A stretch of DNA of 64,000 bases from Acidobacteriota bacterium. Its GTDB lineage: Bacteria > Acidobacteriota > Blastocatellia > Pyrinomonadales > Pyrinomonadaceae. Positions 26,645 to 36,387 of the stretch are shown in pieces. Each line of letters starts with the position of its first letter. Position 1 is the first letter of the stretch. The notes beneath the pieces were generated by a model that had not been told where the DNA came from, did not search any database, and was given only the letters and a program-made list of their open reading frames with translations. The translations under genes and the position numbers were made by a program. Location: contig JAFDVK010000003.1 in the NCBI GenBank assembly GCA_018269005.1, positions 1 through 64,000 of the forward strand, written 5' to 3'.

Positions 26645-26980
26645 ATGTCCACACAAGAAAGGAGAAGCGGCGAAGACCGCAGAGGCACAACTCGTTATCC
26701 GATCGATATTCCGGCGGAATTCGAAACCTCCGGTGATCGCGAGACGGGAGCGATCAGCGATGTCAGTTTCGAAGGCTGTTTTGTCTTAAGCTCCGGCAAC
26801 GTAGAAGATGGAACGCCCGTCAAGATATATCTGCCGCTTGCCGACGGGATGAAGGTCCTTTTTACCGGCGTCATCGTCAACCACGTCGTGGAGATCGGCT
26901 TCGGTGTTCGATTTGATTCCTTGTCGTTCGAACAGCGTGAAGTTCTGGTAAACATCGTCCGCGAGTCAAGACAAGGCTAG
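26645..26980 (+). CDS. PilZ-domain protein
   Basis: The 111-aa protein is a single PilZ domain. It has an N-terminal basic c-di-GMP loop (RRSGEDRRGTTRY, with the RxxxR spacing) and the DxSxxG motif in SDVSFEGCF, then the beta-barrel (TPVKIYLPLADGMKVLFTGVIV, GFGVRF). Both halves of the cyclic-di-GMP site are present, so binding is likely. It is co-transcribed with the upstream permease (4 bp gap). Its stop overlaps the convergent murE stop by 4 bp. Confidence 0.87.
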   Translation: MSTQERRSGEDRRGTTRYPIDIPAEFETSGDRETGAISDVSFEGCFVLSSGNVEDGTPVKIYLPLADGMKVLFTGVIVNHVVEIGFGVRFDSLSFEQREVLVNIVRESRQG

Positions 26981-28473
26981 ACAATTTCATTGCGGCGGGC
27001 AAGGGCGTCTGCGGCGACCTCTCGATCGTCGAAATGGAACTTGTCGCCTCCGACGATCTGATAATTTTCGTGGCCTTTCCCCGCAATTATCACGACATCG
27101 CCGCTTTCTGCCAACGCTATGGCTCTCCCGATAGCATCTCGTCGATCGCTTATGACCTCGTAAGCCTCGGTCCGCGATCTCACACCTTCTTCGATCGAAG
27201 CGATGATCTTTAGCGGGTCTTCATTCCGCGGATTGTCGGACGTGATGACGACTAGATCGCTCAATTCGCCGGCGGCTTCGCCCATTGGACGCCGTTTCGA
27301 GCGGTCCCGGTCACCGCCGCAGCCGAAAACGGTGATTATTCTGCCTGCTGTCAGTTCTTTGGCTGTACGCAGAGTGTTTCTCAGAGCGTCGTCCGTATGG
27401 GCGTAATCGACGATCACGGCGAAGTCTCCCTCGTGCGGAACCCGTTCAAATCGTCCGGGAGCACCGACGCATTTTTCAAATGCGGCCTTGATGACCCCGA
27501 GGTCATATCCAAGCTCGATGGCCACGCCGGCGGCCGTTAACATATTGTAAACGTGAGGCTTACCGACGAGCGGCGATGTGATACTGATCGAACCGAGCGG
27601 CGAGCTCAGATCGAATGAGGTGCCGCGAATCAGCGACACTTCAACATTCCTTCCCGTAATATCGGCATCCGAATCCTGCCCCGTCGTTATTACACGCTGC
27701 CCGGACGCAAGAAGGTTCTCCGCAAGTTTCCGTCCCCATTCGTCGTCAATATTGATGACCGACGCTTTTGGAATATCACCGAGCGAACCATCAAAAAGCT
27801 TCTTCTTTGCTTCGAAATAGCTCTCCATCGTGCCGTGGTAATCAAGGTGATCCTGCGTCAAGTTCGTAAACACCGCAACCTGAAAATGAAGCCCATCGCA
27901 GCGGTGCAGATCTATCGCCTGCGACGAGGCTTCCATAACCGCCATCTTCGAGCCGGCCTCAACGGCCTGGCGTAAGAATCTATTCGTGTCGGAGGCTTCC
28001 GGCGTTGTCCGCACGGCCTCCTGACTCATTTCGCCAATGCGGTATTCGACCGTCGTGAGCATCGCAGGGAATTGGCCTGCCGTCTCTGCAAGGGCGAAGC
28101 AGAGATAGGTGGTGGTTGTCTTCCCGTTGGTTCCCGTGATGCCGACAAGCGAAAGATCCCGCGATGGCTCACCATTTACGACCGACGCGGCGACCGCAAG
28201 AGCTTTTCTGGCGTTTGCAACCTGCATCCAGGTACCCGCGAAGTCTTCAGGACACGTTTGCTCGGAGATTATCCCGGCCGCTCCTCGTCGTAAAACATCA
28301 TCTATGAACCGATGCCCATCAACCGTCGAGCCTTTGATCGCTACAAAAAGCGTGCCTTCGCGCACTTGTCGTGAGTCGTGCGTTACATCGGTCGTCGTCC
28401 GGGTCGGATCGCCCGTTATCTTTGCAGAAAGTGCATTTACGAGGTCGTTGATGGTAATTGTCGGTTGTGTCAC
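26977..28473 (-). CDS. murE: UDP-MurNAc-L-Ala-D-Glu:meso-diaminopimelate ligase
   Basis: About 498 aa. It has the ATP loop GITGTNGKTTTTYL, DHLDYHGTMESYFEAKKKLF, and the DNPR motif (TSDNPRNEDP) that selects meso-diaminopimelate over lysine, followed by IIAGKGHENYQ. It adds the third residue of the peptidoglycan stem in the cytosol. A reading frame extends to TTG 28524, but a TATAAT lies at 28510-28505, so transcription would start downstream of that TTG. GTG 28473 (VTQPTITINDL) also gives the normal family N-terminus. No murF or mraY adjoins. Confidence 0.93.
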   Translation of the reverse strand: MTQPTITINDLVNALSAKITGDPTRTTTDVTHDSRQVREGTLFVAIKGSTVDGHRFIDDVLRRGAAGIISEQTCPEDFAGTWMQVANARKALAVAASVVNGEPSRDLSLVGITGTNGKTTTTYLCFALAETAGQFPAMLTTVEYRIGEMSQEAVRTTPEASDTNRFLRQAVEAGSKMAVMEASSQAIDLHRCDGLHFQVAVFTNLTQDHLDYHGTMESYFEAKKKLFDGSLGDIPKASVINIDDEWGRKLAENLLASGQRVITTGQDSDADITGRNVEVSLIRGTSFDLSSPLGSISITSPLVGKPHVYNMLTAAGVAIELGYDLGVIKAAFEKCVGAPGRFERVPHEGDFAVIVDYAHTDDALRNTLRTAKELTAGRIITVFGCGGDRDRSKRRPMGEAAGELSDLVVITSDNPRNEDPLKIIASIEEGVRSRTEAYEVISDRRDAIGRAIALAESGDVVIIAGKGHENYQIVGGDKFHFDDREVAADALARRNEIV

Positions 28474-28504
28474 TTGCTTGTCGTTGTATCCTAAAATACG
28501 TGCG

Positions 28505-28510
28505 ATTATA
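28505..28510 (-). promoter_or_regulatory. Candidate -10 box for murE
   Basis: TATAAT on the minus strand predicts a start near 28498 and a leader of about 25 nt to the GTG at 28473. No good -35 box is seen at 17 bp. Confidence 0.4.
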
Positions 28511-28588
28511 CGATAGAGAGGCAAAATAATACGAACATACCTCAGAAATGCATCGTATCTATTTCAGACTAAGGGAGGCACACGGCGT

Positions 28589-28849
28589 ATGAACATCATC
28601 AAGGTAATTTTGGCGATAATCGGCATTTTCTTCGCAGGTATTGCGGCCCTGTGGGTGCTTGGCCTTCTCTCGACGCTGATCTGGTATCTCTTCTGGATCG
28701 CGGTCATCGGCGGCCTTATCTACGGGGGCATAAAGCTCTTCAATAAGGTCGAAGCGAAGGCTCTTGGGTACGAGCCGAGGTCGCGCCTCGGAAGTGACGA
28801 TATTCAGATGTCCTGGGACGAATACGACCGAAAGTACATCAACAAATAG
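28589..28849 (+). CDS. Small membrane protein of unknown function
   Basis: The 86-aa protein has GGGAGG 11 nt before the ATG. A long hydrophobic N-terminal half forms two helices (IIKVILAIIGIFFAGIAALWVL and LLSTLIWYLFWIAVIGGLIYGG). A charged tail follows with WDEYDRKYINK and a few acidic residues. No family recognised. It stands alone upstream of tRNA-Leu. Confidence 0.72.
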   Translation: MNIIKVILAIIGIFFAGIAALWVLGLLSTLIWYLFWIAVIGGLIYGGIKLFNKVEAKALGYEPRSRLGSDDIQMSWDEYDRKYINK

Positions 28850-28920
28850 TCAGGCGTGGATTGTCAGCTGCTTTGGTCGAATGGTATTCTTCCTGTTCGC
28901 CTTTGTTTCCCACGATGAGT

Positions 28921-29005
28921 GCCGAGGTGGCGAAATTGGCAGACGCACTAGACTTAGGATCTAGCGTCGAAAGACGTGCGAGTTCGAGTCTCGCCCTCGG
29001 CACCA
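28921..29005 (+). tRNA. tRNA-Leu (anticodon UAG)
   Basis: Acceptor GCCGAGG pairs with CCTCGGC, with ACCA encoded. The anticodon stem is CTAGA/TCTAG, with loop CTTAGGA giving UAG at 28957-28959. The class II variable arm (CGTCGAAAGACGT) is typical of tRNA-Leu, and the T arm GTTCGAGTC is intact. It reads CUA codons. A terminator at 29027 follows. Confidence 0.97.
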
Positions 29006-29026
29006 ACAGATCATTCATTCAACCCG

Positions 29027-29053
29027 CGGCGCATTTTGCGCCGTTGCTTTTTT
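29027..29053 (+). terminator. Intrinsic terminator after tRNA-Leu
   Basis: CGGCGCA (29027-29033) pairs with TGCGCCG (29037-29043) around a TTT loop. TTGCTTTTTT follows. Confidence 0.75.
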
Positions 29054-29078
29054 ACCAGACGATACGACCGGACCAAAT

Positions 29079-29414
29079 ATGGATAAAATAGACTACATTG
29101 AGCTGCCGGCGGAGAGTATTGCTGACCTCGTAAAGACAAAGACATTCTTCGAGACGGTTTTTGGTTGGGAATATCAGCAATGGGGCGACGACTATGCCGA
29201 TACGAAGACCAGCGGGGTCGGCAGCGGCATCAACGCTGAAAGTCCGTCGAAGGCTCCGCTTCCCGTTATACACGTTGCCGATATCGATGCTGCCTTTTCG
29301 GAGGTCATAGCTGCAGGCGGATCGATCACAAGGGAGATATTTTCATTTCCGGGCGGCAAAAGATTTCATTTTCAAGATCCGGCGGGGAATGAACTCGCTG
29401 CATGGGCGGAATAG
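29079..29414 (+). CDS. VOC-superfamily (glyoxalase/bleomycin-resistance fold) protein
   Basis: The 111-aa protein is a single vicinal-oxygen-chelate domain: YIELPAESIADLVKTKTFFETVFGWEYQQWGDDY opens the first beta-alpha-beta unit, and VIHVADIDAAFSEVIAAGGSI the second, with FQDPAGNELAAW at the end carrying the usual Glu ligand. One domain this short normally dimerises. The substrate is unknown; small-molecule binding or lactoylglutathione lyase-like roles are possible. Confidence 0.85.
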   Translation: MDKIDYIELPAESIADLVKTKTFFETVFGWEYQQWGDDYADTKTSGVGSGINAESPSKAPLPVIHVADIDAAFSEVIAAGGSITREIFSFPGGKRFHFQDPAGNELAAWAE

Positions 29415-29477
29415 GAGTTGGCTTTTAGCTAGCTTATGGTTCGACAAGTTTCGCTCCTTTGGCTATCCTTTTTTTAG

Positions 29478-30908
29478 ATGAAGACCGAGATAAAAGAAGT
29501 TTCACCGACCCAACGAGAGATCCACATAGAAATTGATGCCGAGACGGTGAAAGCCGCCTATGGCAAGGCCGTCGCGAAATATGCAAAAAGGGCGACCGTG
29601 CCGGGCTTTCGGAAAGGCTTTGCACCGGCGGATGTCGTAAAGATTCGATACAAGGAAGAGATCCGTTCCGAAGTCTTACAGACGGTCGTTCCCGCGCAGG
29701 TGACCGACGCAATTCGCGAACATGACCTTACCCCGTTGACGGAACCGCATTTGCACCTTGAGAACCCCGAGACCGTTAAGGTCAACGGTTCAGAGCCGCT
29801 TTCGCTGCATATTCACGTTGAAGTGATGCCCGAAGTCGCGACGCCGGATTACAAGGGCATTGAGATAACGCGCCGTGTGCGTCCCATCGGGGACAGCGAG
29901 GTCGAGGATCTGATAAACGACCGACTAAAGCATGAAGCTGCCTTGATCCCTGTCGAGGGCCGCGCATCGGATCTTGGGGACACGGTCATTGTCGATCTTG
30001 AGGGCAGGTTTGATGACGCTCCTGATGAAGACCCGATCACCGCTCAAGACCTGGAGGTGGTCCTTGGCAGCGAAATGATCGAGGCCGCCTTTACAGACAA
30101 TCTTGTGGGTGTGAATGAGGACGAGGAGAAGGCATTTACGGTCGAATATCCTGAGAACTTCTCTTCGGAAGCTCTTGCGGGAAAAACAGTTCATTACAAG
30201 GCGAAGGTCAAGTCAGTTGGCCGCTCCGAAGTTCCCGAGCTGAACGATGATTGGGCAAAGAGCCTAGATGAAGGCTACGAATCGCTTGCCGATCTGCGCA
30301 CGCGTTTGCGTGCCGACGTTGAGAAGATGGCGGTCGCTGACGCTGACGCCCGCCTTCGCAACGATGTGATGGCGAAGGTCATCGAAGATAACAAGTTCGA
30401 GGTGCCGAACGCTCTGATCGAGAATCAGGCCCGAAACCTTTTGAATAACTTTGCTCACGATCTCCAAAACCGCGGGATCGATCCTTCAAAGGTTCAGAAG
30501 GATTTCATCGAGCTTGCTTATTCAAATATGAGAACGCAGGCCGAACGCGATGTCCGAGGTGCGATCTTGCTCGATAAAATCGCAGAGGCCGAAAAAGTGT
30601 CGGTCGAAGAGGCCGAGGTCGATGAAGAGGTTGGAAAACTTGCTGAATACTACCGTGTCCCGCCGAAGGAGATACGCGAATCGCTCGAAAAACAGGGCGG
30701 CCTTGATAATATTCGCAACAATCTGAGAACTCGTAAGACGATCGAGGCGGTCGTAAGTGCGGCCAAGATCATCGACGGAGAATGGATCGACGAGGCGGCG
30801 GCCTTAGCTGCTGCGGATGAGAAGGCAGCGGCCGGTGAGACGGCCTCTGAAGAGAAGCCGAAGAAAAAGAAGGCCGCGCCGAAGAAGAAGGCGGCCAAGG
30901 AAGCCTAG
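29478..30908 (+). CDS. tig: Trigger factor
   Basis: The 476-aa protein has the ribosome-binding N-terminal domain with signature VPGFRKGFAPADVVKIRY (GFRxGxxP), a PPIase (FKBP-type) domain from about residue 150 (GDTVIVDLEGRFDDAPD), and the long helical C-terminal arm. The C-terminus ends in a Lys/Ala tail (KPKKKKAAPKKKAAKEA) that extends beyond the usual length. It is the ribosome-bound chaperone and prolyl isomerase. It heads the tig-clpP-clpX-lon run. A TATCCT lies 7 nt before the ATG with no ribosome site between, so the mRNA may be leaderless. Confidence 0.95.
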   Translation: MKTEIKEVSPTQREIHIEIDAETVKAAYGKAVAKYAKRATVPGFRKGFAPADVVKIRYKEEIRSEVLQTVVPAQVTDAIREHDLTPLTEPHLHLENPETVKVNGSEPLSLHIHVEVMPEVATPDYKGIEITRRVRPIGDSEVEDLINDRLKHEAALIPVEGRASDLGDTVIVDLEGRFDDAPDEDPITAQDLEVVLGSEMIEAAFTDNLVGVNEDEEKAFTVEYPENFSSEALAGKTVHYKAKVKSVGRSEVPELNDDWAKSLDEGYESLADLRTRLRADVEKMAVADADARLRNDVMAKVIEDNKFEVPNALIENQARNLLNNFAHDLQNRGIDPSKVQKDFIELAYSNMRTQAERDVRGAILLDKIAEAEKVSVEEAEVDEEVGKLAEYYRVPPKEIRESLEKQGGLDNIRNNLRTRKTIEAVVSAAKIIDGEWIDEAAALAAADEKAAAGETASEEKPKKKKAAPKKKAAKEA

Positions 30909-30998
30909 ATTTTTTTGGGCTTGCAATTGACCAAAAAAGCGATAGAATCCAAGAACGACAAGCGTTTCAACGGTTTATCGTGAATTACTTAACTTTTT

Positions 30999-31020
30999 AC
31001 TTCATATATTGAAGTTTTTT
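30999..31020 (+). promoter_or_regulatory. Hairpin with T-run between tig and clpP
   Basis: ACTTCA (30999-31004) and TGAAGT (31010-31015) form a perfect inverted repeat with a 5-nt spacer, followed by TTTTTTCCG. It could terminate or attenuate tig transcription ahead of clpP, or serve as an operator. The same layout occurs before lon (33006-33032). Confidence 0.45.
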
Positions 31021-31045
31021 CCGGAAGAAACCAAAATTCAATTCT

Positions 31046-31633
31046 ATGGCACTTGTACCGATGGTTGTGGAGCAGACGTCGCGAGGCGAACGGGCCTTCG
31101 ACATCTATTCTCGTCTGCTCAAAGACAGTATTATTTTTATTGGAACACCGATCGATGACCAGATCGCGAATTTGATCGTTGCCCAGCTTCTTTTCCTTGA
31201 GGCCGAAGACCCGGAAAAGGATATAAACCTCTACATAAATTCGCCGGGCGGCTCGATCACTGCGGGAATGGCCATCTATGACACGATGCAGTTCATCAAA
31301 AACGATGTAACGACGATCTGCGTCGGACAATGTGCATCGATGGGAGCTCTTCTCCTGACTGCCGGTACGCACGGAAAGCGTTTCGCTCTGCCGCATTCGC
31401 GTATCCTGATCCATCAGCCCTCAGGCGGAGCACAGGGCCAGGCGACCGATGTCCGCATCATGGCCGAAGAGATCCTGAGAATGCGTGAAATGACCTCAAA
31501 GCTCATTGCCCGTCACTCCGGCCAGACGTTCGAGCAGGTCGAGAAGGATGTCGAACGCGATCGCATTTTGACGCCTGTACAGGCAAAAGATTATGGCCTG
31601 ATCGACGAGGTCATCGAACATCGGGATAAGTAG
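31046..31633 (+). CDS. clpP: ATP-dependent Clp protease proteolytic subunit
   Basis: The 195-aa protein has Ser98 in [11 protein letters not shown], His123 in ILIHQPSGG and the acidic member in [19 protein letters not shown]. The opening [26 protein letters not shown] is the normal ClpP start after a short or absent propeptide. It forms the tetradecameric serine protease chamber fed by ClpX, encoded 18 bp downstream. Confidence 0.97.
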   Translation: MALVPMVVEQTSRGERAFDIYSRLLKDSIIFIGTPIDDQIANLIVAQLLFLEAEDPEKDINLYINSPGGSITAGMAIYDTMQFIKNDVTTICVGQCASMGALLLTAGTHGKRFALPHSRILIHQPSGGAQGQATDVRIMAEEILRMREMTSKLIARHSGQTFEQVEKDVERDRILTPVQAKDYGLIDEVIEHRDK

Positions 31634-31651
31634 CAGGAAGTAGTAAGAAAT

Positions 31652-32899
31652 ATGCCTCATTTCAATCGTCCGGAAGAATTGCTGTCGTGTTCTTTCTGTG
31701 GGAAATCGCAGAATGATGTCCGCAAACTTATTGCGGGTCCGGGCGTTTACGTGTGCAATGAGTGCATAGACATCTGCAACGAGATCATCAACGACGACGA
31801 GCGCACGGACACGATCTCTACGCGTGCCAACCTTCCCAAACCGACCGAGATCAAGGCCATACTCGACGAGTATGTGATTGGCCAAGACGAACCGAAAAAG
31901 AGGCTTTCCGTAGCTGTTTATCAACACTATAAACGTCTCGAACTTGCGAAAAGGCGTTCGGATGTCGAGCTTCAAAAATCCAATATCTTGCTGATCGGGC
32001 CGACGGGTACGGGGAAAACATTGCTTGCACAGACTCTTGCGCGAGTTCTGAGCGTACCGTTCTGCATCGTCGATGCTACCAGCCTAACGGAAGCCGGTTA
32101 TGTCGGCGAGGATGTCGAGAATATCCTAAACCGTCTTGTTCAGGCCGCGGGCGGCGATCTCGAAAAAGCTCAGCACGGCATCATTTACATCGACGAGATC
32201 GATAAGATATGCCGGAAGGATGACAACCCGTCGATCACACGCGACGTCTCGGGCGAGGGCGTCCAGCAGGCTCTGCTCAAGATACTCGAGGGCACGGTCG
32301 CCAACATTCCGGTCGGCGGCGGTCGCAAACATCCGCAACAGGATTTTCAGCAGCTCGATACGACAAATATCCTTTTCATTTGCGGTGGAGCTTTTATTGG
32401 CCTCGAAAAAGTCGTCGAGAAGCGTTTTCGGAACAAATCGCTTGGTTTCCAGGCTGATGTCAAGAGCAACAAACAGCGGCATATTGATTCGATCAAGAAG
32501 CTCGAACCGGTCGATCTCATTCAATACGGCCTTATCCCCGAATTCGTCGGCCGTCTCCCGGTGATCGGCACGCTGGATGAACTCGATTCATCGGCGCTCG
32601 TCAAGATTCTCACCGAGCCGAAGAACGCACTTATCAAGCAGTATCAGAAGAAGTTCGAGTTCGATAATATCGGCATCAAGTTCACGGAAGGAGCACTTCT
32701 TGCCGTCGCACAGGAAGCTCACAAGCGAAAGGTCGGTGCACGCGGGCTTATGATGATCCTCGAAGAGATACTTCTCGACCCGATGTACGTCCTGCCGACC
32801 CAGTCGAACATTAAAGAGATCGTTGTCACAAAGGAAATGGTCGAGCGAAAGGCACCCGTATTCGAGGTCGTCGAACCACGACAAGAAGAAGCTGCGTGA
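31652..32899 (+). CDS. clpX: ATP-dependent Clp protease ATP-binding subunit ClpX
   Basis: The 415-aa protein has an N-terminal C4 zinc-binding domain (CSFCGKSQ and CNECIDIC), Walker [20 protein letters not shown], Walker B IIYIDEID, and the RPR-like and pore-loop regions typical of AAA+ unfoldases ([16 protein letters not shown]). It unfolds tagged substrates and passes them into ClpP. The gene lies 18 bp downstream of clpP and is surely co-transcribed. Confidence 0.97.
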   Translation: MPHFNRPEELLSCSFCGKSQNDVRKLIAGPGVYVCNECIDICNEIINDDERTDTISTRANLPKPTEIKAILDEYVIGQDEPKKRLSVAVYQHYKRLELAKRRSDVELQKSNILLIGPTGTGKTLLAQTLARVLSVPFCIVDATSLTEAGYVGEDVENILNRLVQAAGGDLEKAQHGIIYIDEIDKICRKDDNPSITRDVSGEGVQQALLKILEGTVANIPVGGGRKHPQQDFQQLDTTNILFICGGAFIGLEKVVEKRFRNKSLGFQADVKSNKQRHIDSIKKLEPVDLIQYGLIPEFVGRLPVIGTLDELDSSALVKILTEPKNALIKQYQKKFEFDNIGIKFTEGALLAVAQEAHKRKVGARGLMMILEEILLDPMYVLPTQSNIKEIVVTKEMVERKAPVFEVVEPRQEEAA

Positions 32900-33005
32900 A
32901 AGCCATCCGCCGTACTGTGCTAAAATAAAAATAGAAACTCCCGCGCAATAGGCATTTATTTCTCCCATTAAACGTATAGAAAATTGGCCGTTCGTTCTTT
33001 ATTTG

Positions 33006-33032
33006 AATGCAAAATGATTGCATTTTTTCCGT
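33006..33032 (+). promoter_or_regulatory. Hairpin with T-run between clpX and lon
   Basis: AATGCAA (33006-33012) and TTGCATT (33018-33024) form a perfect inverted repeat with a 5-nt spacer, running into TTTTTTCCG. It may be a weak terminator for clpX or an operator for lon. It parallels the clpP upstream element. Confidence 0.4.
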
Positions 33033-33111
33033 CGGTTTGAGTAAATAGATACATACCGACAGCAAGCGAGCGGCTCGTCCCAAGTTTTTAGCCTCGTTTT
33101 CCCCAAAGCGT

Positions 33112-35535
33112 ATGCAGGAATTTTCAGATCAAATGCCTTCGGACGTGGAGCGTTTCCCGATGGTCCCGATACGTGATGTTGTGATCTTTCCGTTCACAAA
33201 GGTCGCGTTCAAGATCGGGCGTCCGTCGTCTGTCGCTGCTTTGGAACGTGCGATGTCCGGCGACAGGCACATTTTTCTCGCAACTCAGCACGACGCCACC
33301 GTTGATGAACCAACGCCGGATCAGATATATCGAACCGGCACACTCGGGCGTATCGTCCAGGCACAGCGTCAGGATAACGGCCAGATAAAGGTGGTTGTCG
33401 AGGGGCGCGAACGCGGACGTTCGCTTCGTGTGGAATCGGATCCGGACGGCATTCTTTACGCGTATATTCGCCGGCTTGCCTCGACCGACGAATCCGGATA
33501 TCGCACCGACGGTTCGCTCCAACGCGTTCACGCTCTTATCGAGAACTTGATGCGCGTTTCGCCCGACGCTTATACCGACGCGCTTCATTCAAGTCTTCGC
33601 GGGGTTTCCGCGACGCAGATCGCAGATTCGATGGCCTCGCACCTGCGCGTGTCGGTCGAAGATAAACAGGCGATCCTTGAGCTCGTCAGTGTCCAGGATC
33701 GTTTGACGGCGATCATCGGATCGCTTGAAGCCGAGATCGAAAAACGGCAGCTTGACCGCAACATCCATTCGCGCACGAAGAAAGCGATGGACAAACATCA
33801 GCGCGAGTATTACCTGAACGAGCAGATCAAGGCGATCCACAAAGAACTCGGCCGCAAGGACGAAAAGGCGGATCTTGACGAACTGAAGAAGAAGATCGAA
33901 GAAGCCGGAATGACAGCCGAGGCAAAGGACAAGGCGATGCAGGAATTCGCGCGTCTTGAGTCAATGCCGCCGATGTCTGCGGAAGGCACCGTCAGCCGAA
34001 CGTATATCGATTGGCTCGTGAATGTGCCTTGGAAGGATCGCAGCGAAGAGGTTGACGATCTTAGCGAGGCAGAAACCACGCTGAACGAAGATCATTTCGG
34101 GCTCGAGAAGATCAAAGAACGCATACTCGAATTTCTCGCCGTACGTCAGCTTGTAAAAAATCCAAAGGGAACTATTCTTTGTTTCGTCGGTGCGCCGGGA
34201 GTTGGCAAGACATCGTTGGGCAAGTCGATCGCTAACGCCACGGGACGGAAATTCGTGCGAATGGCGCTTGGCGGTGTTCATGATGAGGCCGAGATCCGCG
34301 GCCACAGGCGAACATACATTGGCTCGATGCCGGGCCAGGTCATTCAGCTGCTAAAGCGAGCCGGAACGGTCAATCCCGTGATCCTGCTCGACGAGGTCGA
34401 TAAACTTGGTCGTGATTATCGAGGCGATCCGAGTGCGGCATTGCTCGAAGTGCTTGACCCTGAGCAGAATTGCACGTTCCGCGACCACTATTTGGATGTA
34501 GATTACGACCTTTCGAGCGTCTTTTTTATTGCGACGGCCAACGTTCTGCATTCGATCCCGGCACCGCTTCAGGATCGGCTCGAGATACTGAATCTTTCAG
34601 GCTATACCGAACGCGAAAAGACCGAGATCGCAAAACGGCATCTGATCCCGAAACAATGTGAGAACACTGGCATTGACCCCAAAATGGTGTCATTTACGGA
34701 CGAGGGAACTCTCGACCTGATACGGCACTACACTCGCGAATCAGGCGTCCGTACGCTTGAGCGTCAGATCGGCTCGTGTCTGCGAAAGATCGCCAGGAAA
34801 TCCGTCGCCGGACTCTTGGCTGCCGGAAGCAGTGTCGTGCTCGATGCTGCGAAGGTGCGTGAGTTGCTCGGTACGGTCAAATATCGCAAACAGGACATCG
34901 CAAAAGAAAGCGAGGTCGGCCTCGTGAACGGCCTTGCGTGGACGGAGGTCGGCGGCGACGTGCTCCAGGTCGAGGCGACGCTCGTTAAGGGAAAAGGCGA
35001 CATTACGCTTACTGGCAAGCTGGGCGAAGTCATGCAGGAATCTGCACGTGCGGCACTGACGTGCGTGCGTTCAAGAGCCGATCGATTGGGAATCGACTCG
35101 ACAGATTTTCGCGAAAAGGATCTGCATATTCACGTGCCGGAAGGCGCGATCCCGAAAGATGGACCTTCTGCGGGGATTACGATGGCCGTCGCGATGGTGT
35201 CGGCCCTAACGGGCAAACGCGTCCGAGGCGACGTTGCGATGACCGGCGAGATCACGCTGCGAGGCAAGGTTTTGCCGATCGGCGGTTTGAAGGAGAAGAT
35301 GCTTGCGGCTCATCGATTCGGGCTTACCACGCTCGTCATTCCGCGTGATAACGAGAAAGATCTTGCCGACATACCGACGGAAGTTAAGGACGAACTGAAG
35401 ATCAACATTGTCGATGACATTGACGAGGTCCTGCAGCATGCTCTTGAGTCCGACGACACGGGAGTCGCCGCAGATATGCCGCAAATATGGGCTCCCGATC
35501 AAACAAGCGGTGATATTTCGGCGGTGGTCGAATAG
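33112..35535 (+). CDS. lon: ATP-dependent protease Lon
   Basis: The 807-aa protein has the N-terminal substrate-binding domain ([23 protein letters not shown]), AAA+ core with Walker A GAPGVGKT and Walker [12 protein letters not shown], then the protease domain with catalytic Ser686 (PKDGPSAG) and Lys729 (LKEKML). Length and order are those of LonA. It degrades misfolded and regulatory proteins. The position directly after clpX is typical. The leader of about 210 bp holds the palindrome at 33006. Confidence 0.97.
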   Translation: MQEFSDQMPSDVERFPMVPIRDVVIFPFTKVAFKIGRPSSVAALERAMSGDRHIFLATQHDATVDEPTPDQIYRTGTLGRIVQAQRQDNGQIKVVVEGRERGRSLRVESDPDGILYAYIRRLASTDESGYRTDGSLQRVHALIENLMRVSPDAYTDALHSSLRGVSATQIADSMASHLRVSVEDKQAILELVSVQDRLTAIIGSLEAEIEKRQLDRNIHSRTKKAMDKHQREYYLNEQIKAIHKELGRKDEKADLDELKKKIEEAGMTAEAKDKAMQEFARLESMPPMSAEGTVSRTYIDWLVNVPWKDRSEEVDDLSEAETTLNEDHFGLEKIKERILEFLAVRQLVKNPKGTILCFVGAPGVGKTSLGKSIANATGRKFVRMALGGVHDEAEIRGHRRTYIGSMPGQVIQLLKRAGTVNPVILLDEVDKLGRDYRGDPSAALLEVLDPEQNCTFRDHYLDVDYDLSSVFFIATANVLHSIPAPLQDRLEILNLSGYTEREKTEIAKRHLIPKQCENTGIDPKMVSFTDEGTLDLIRHYTRESGVRTLERQIGSCLRKIARKSVAGLLAAGSSVVLDAAKVRELLGTVKYRKQDIAKESEVGLVNGLAWTEVGGDVLQVEATLVKGKGDITLTGKLGEVMQESARAALTCVRSRADRLGIDSTDFREKDLHIHVPEGAIPKDGPSAGITMAVAMVSALTGKRVRGDVAMTGEITLRGKVLPIGGLKEKMLAAHRFGLTTLVIPRDNEKDLADIPTEVKDELKINIVDDIDEVLQHALESDDTGVAADMPQIWAPDQTSGDISAVVE

Positions 35536-35552
35536 GGATTTCCTGCCGCAAG

Positions 35553-36134
35553 ATGAAGGTCATCTCAGCCGAATTCATAAAGAGTGCTTTCGATCGGTCG
35601 CATTGGCTTAGCGATCCGCGGCCGGAGATTGCCTTTCTAGGCCGCTCAAACGTAGGGAAGTCTTCTTTGATAAACTCGCTGCTTGGCCGCCGAGGCCTTG
35701 CCCGAACCTCTTCGTCGCCGGGCCGTACGCAGTCGATCAACTTCTTTCTCATCAACGACGCCTTTTACTTTGCAGATCTGCCCGGCTACGGCTATGCGAA
35801 GGTCTCAAAAGCAATGCGTGCCGACTGGGGAAAGATGGCGGAAGATTATTTGAGGGATCGCGAGCAGTTGGCACTTTGCGTGCATTTGGTGGATTCGCGG
35901 CACGAACCGACGGCTCTTGACAAGCAATTGAATGAATGGCTTGTCGTAAATGAAAGGCCGTTCGTTGTGGCCGCGACCAAGACCGATAAGCTCTCGGCCA
36001 ACGAGCTTTCAAAATCTTTGAAAACTATCCGGAAAACGTTCGATGGAGCTGAAATAGTAGCTTTTTCCGCAGAGTCAGGTCGCGGCCGTGATGACCTCTG
36101 GGAAGTGATCGGACGCGCGGCGGCAGATTATTGA
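35553..36134 (+). CDS. engB: Ribosome biogenesis GTPase YihA/YsxC (EngB)
   Basis: The 193-aa protein has G1 GRSNVGKSSL, the G2 region SSSPGRTQSINFF, G3 DLPGYGYAKV and G4 TKTDKL. It is an EngB-type GTPase involved in large ribosomal subunit assembly. It starts 17 bp after lon and is probably the last gene of that transcript; lon-engB adjacency is common. Confidence 0.95.
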   Translation: MKVISAEFIKSAFDRSHWLSDPRPEIAFLGRSNVGKSSLINSLLGRRGLARTSSSPGRTQSINFFLINDAFYFADLPGYGYAKVSKAMRADWGKMAEDYLRDREQLALCVHLVDSRHEPTALDKQLNEWLVVNERPFVVAATKTDKLSANELSKSLKTIRKTFDGAEIVAFSAESGRGRDDLWEVIGRAAADY

Positions 36135-36387
36135 TATTTTTTCCTTGCGTTTGTCATTTCTATCGTGTATTCTCTGGGGAATCCCTTAAATTCAGGGCTT
36201 TTTCTTGAAATAGCCGAATTTTGGCTAGAACGCAGTAACTGTCAACTGCGAAAATTCCATACTTGTATCTGTCTCCGCCGGAGAAGTTTTTAATTCCGCA
36301 TATTGATCTCTGCTTATTCTCACGGCGCTTGACCCGATCACCGCAATATTACTTTAATTCCAATCTCTAAACAGTTGAACTAAGACA
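36135..36387 (+). other. Leader region of rho
   Basis: The 253-bp gap has no ORF. It contains CCCT/AGGG plus a T-run (about 36184-36207) that could end the lon-engB transcript, and AGCC/GGCT (36213-36228). TTGACC occurs near 36329 with an AT-rich stretch 17 bp on. A long untranslated leader before rho is usual, because Rho autoregulates by attenuation; that is inference here. Confidence 0.45.

Noticed and set aside
30909..33111. CIRCE or HAIR heat-shock operator upstream of clpP/lon
   Set aside because: No match to TTAGCACTC-N9-GAGTGCTAA or to CTTGAGT-N7-ACTCAAG by eye; the hairpins present have different sequence.
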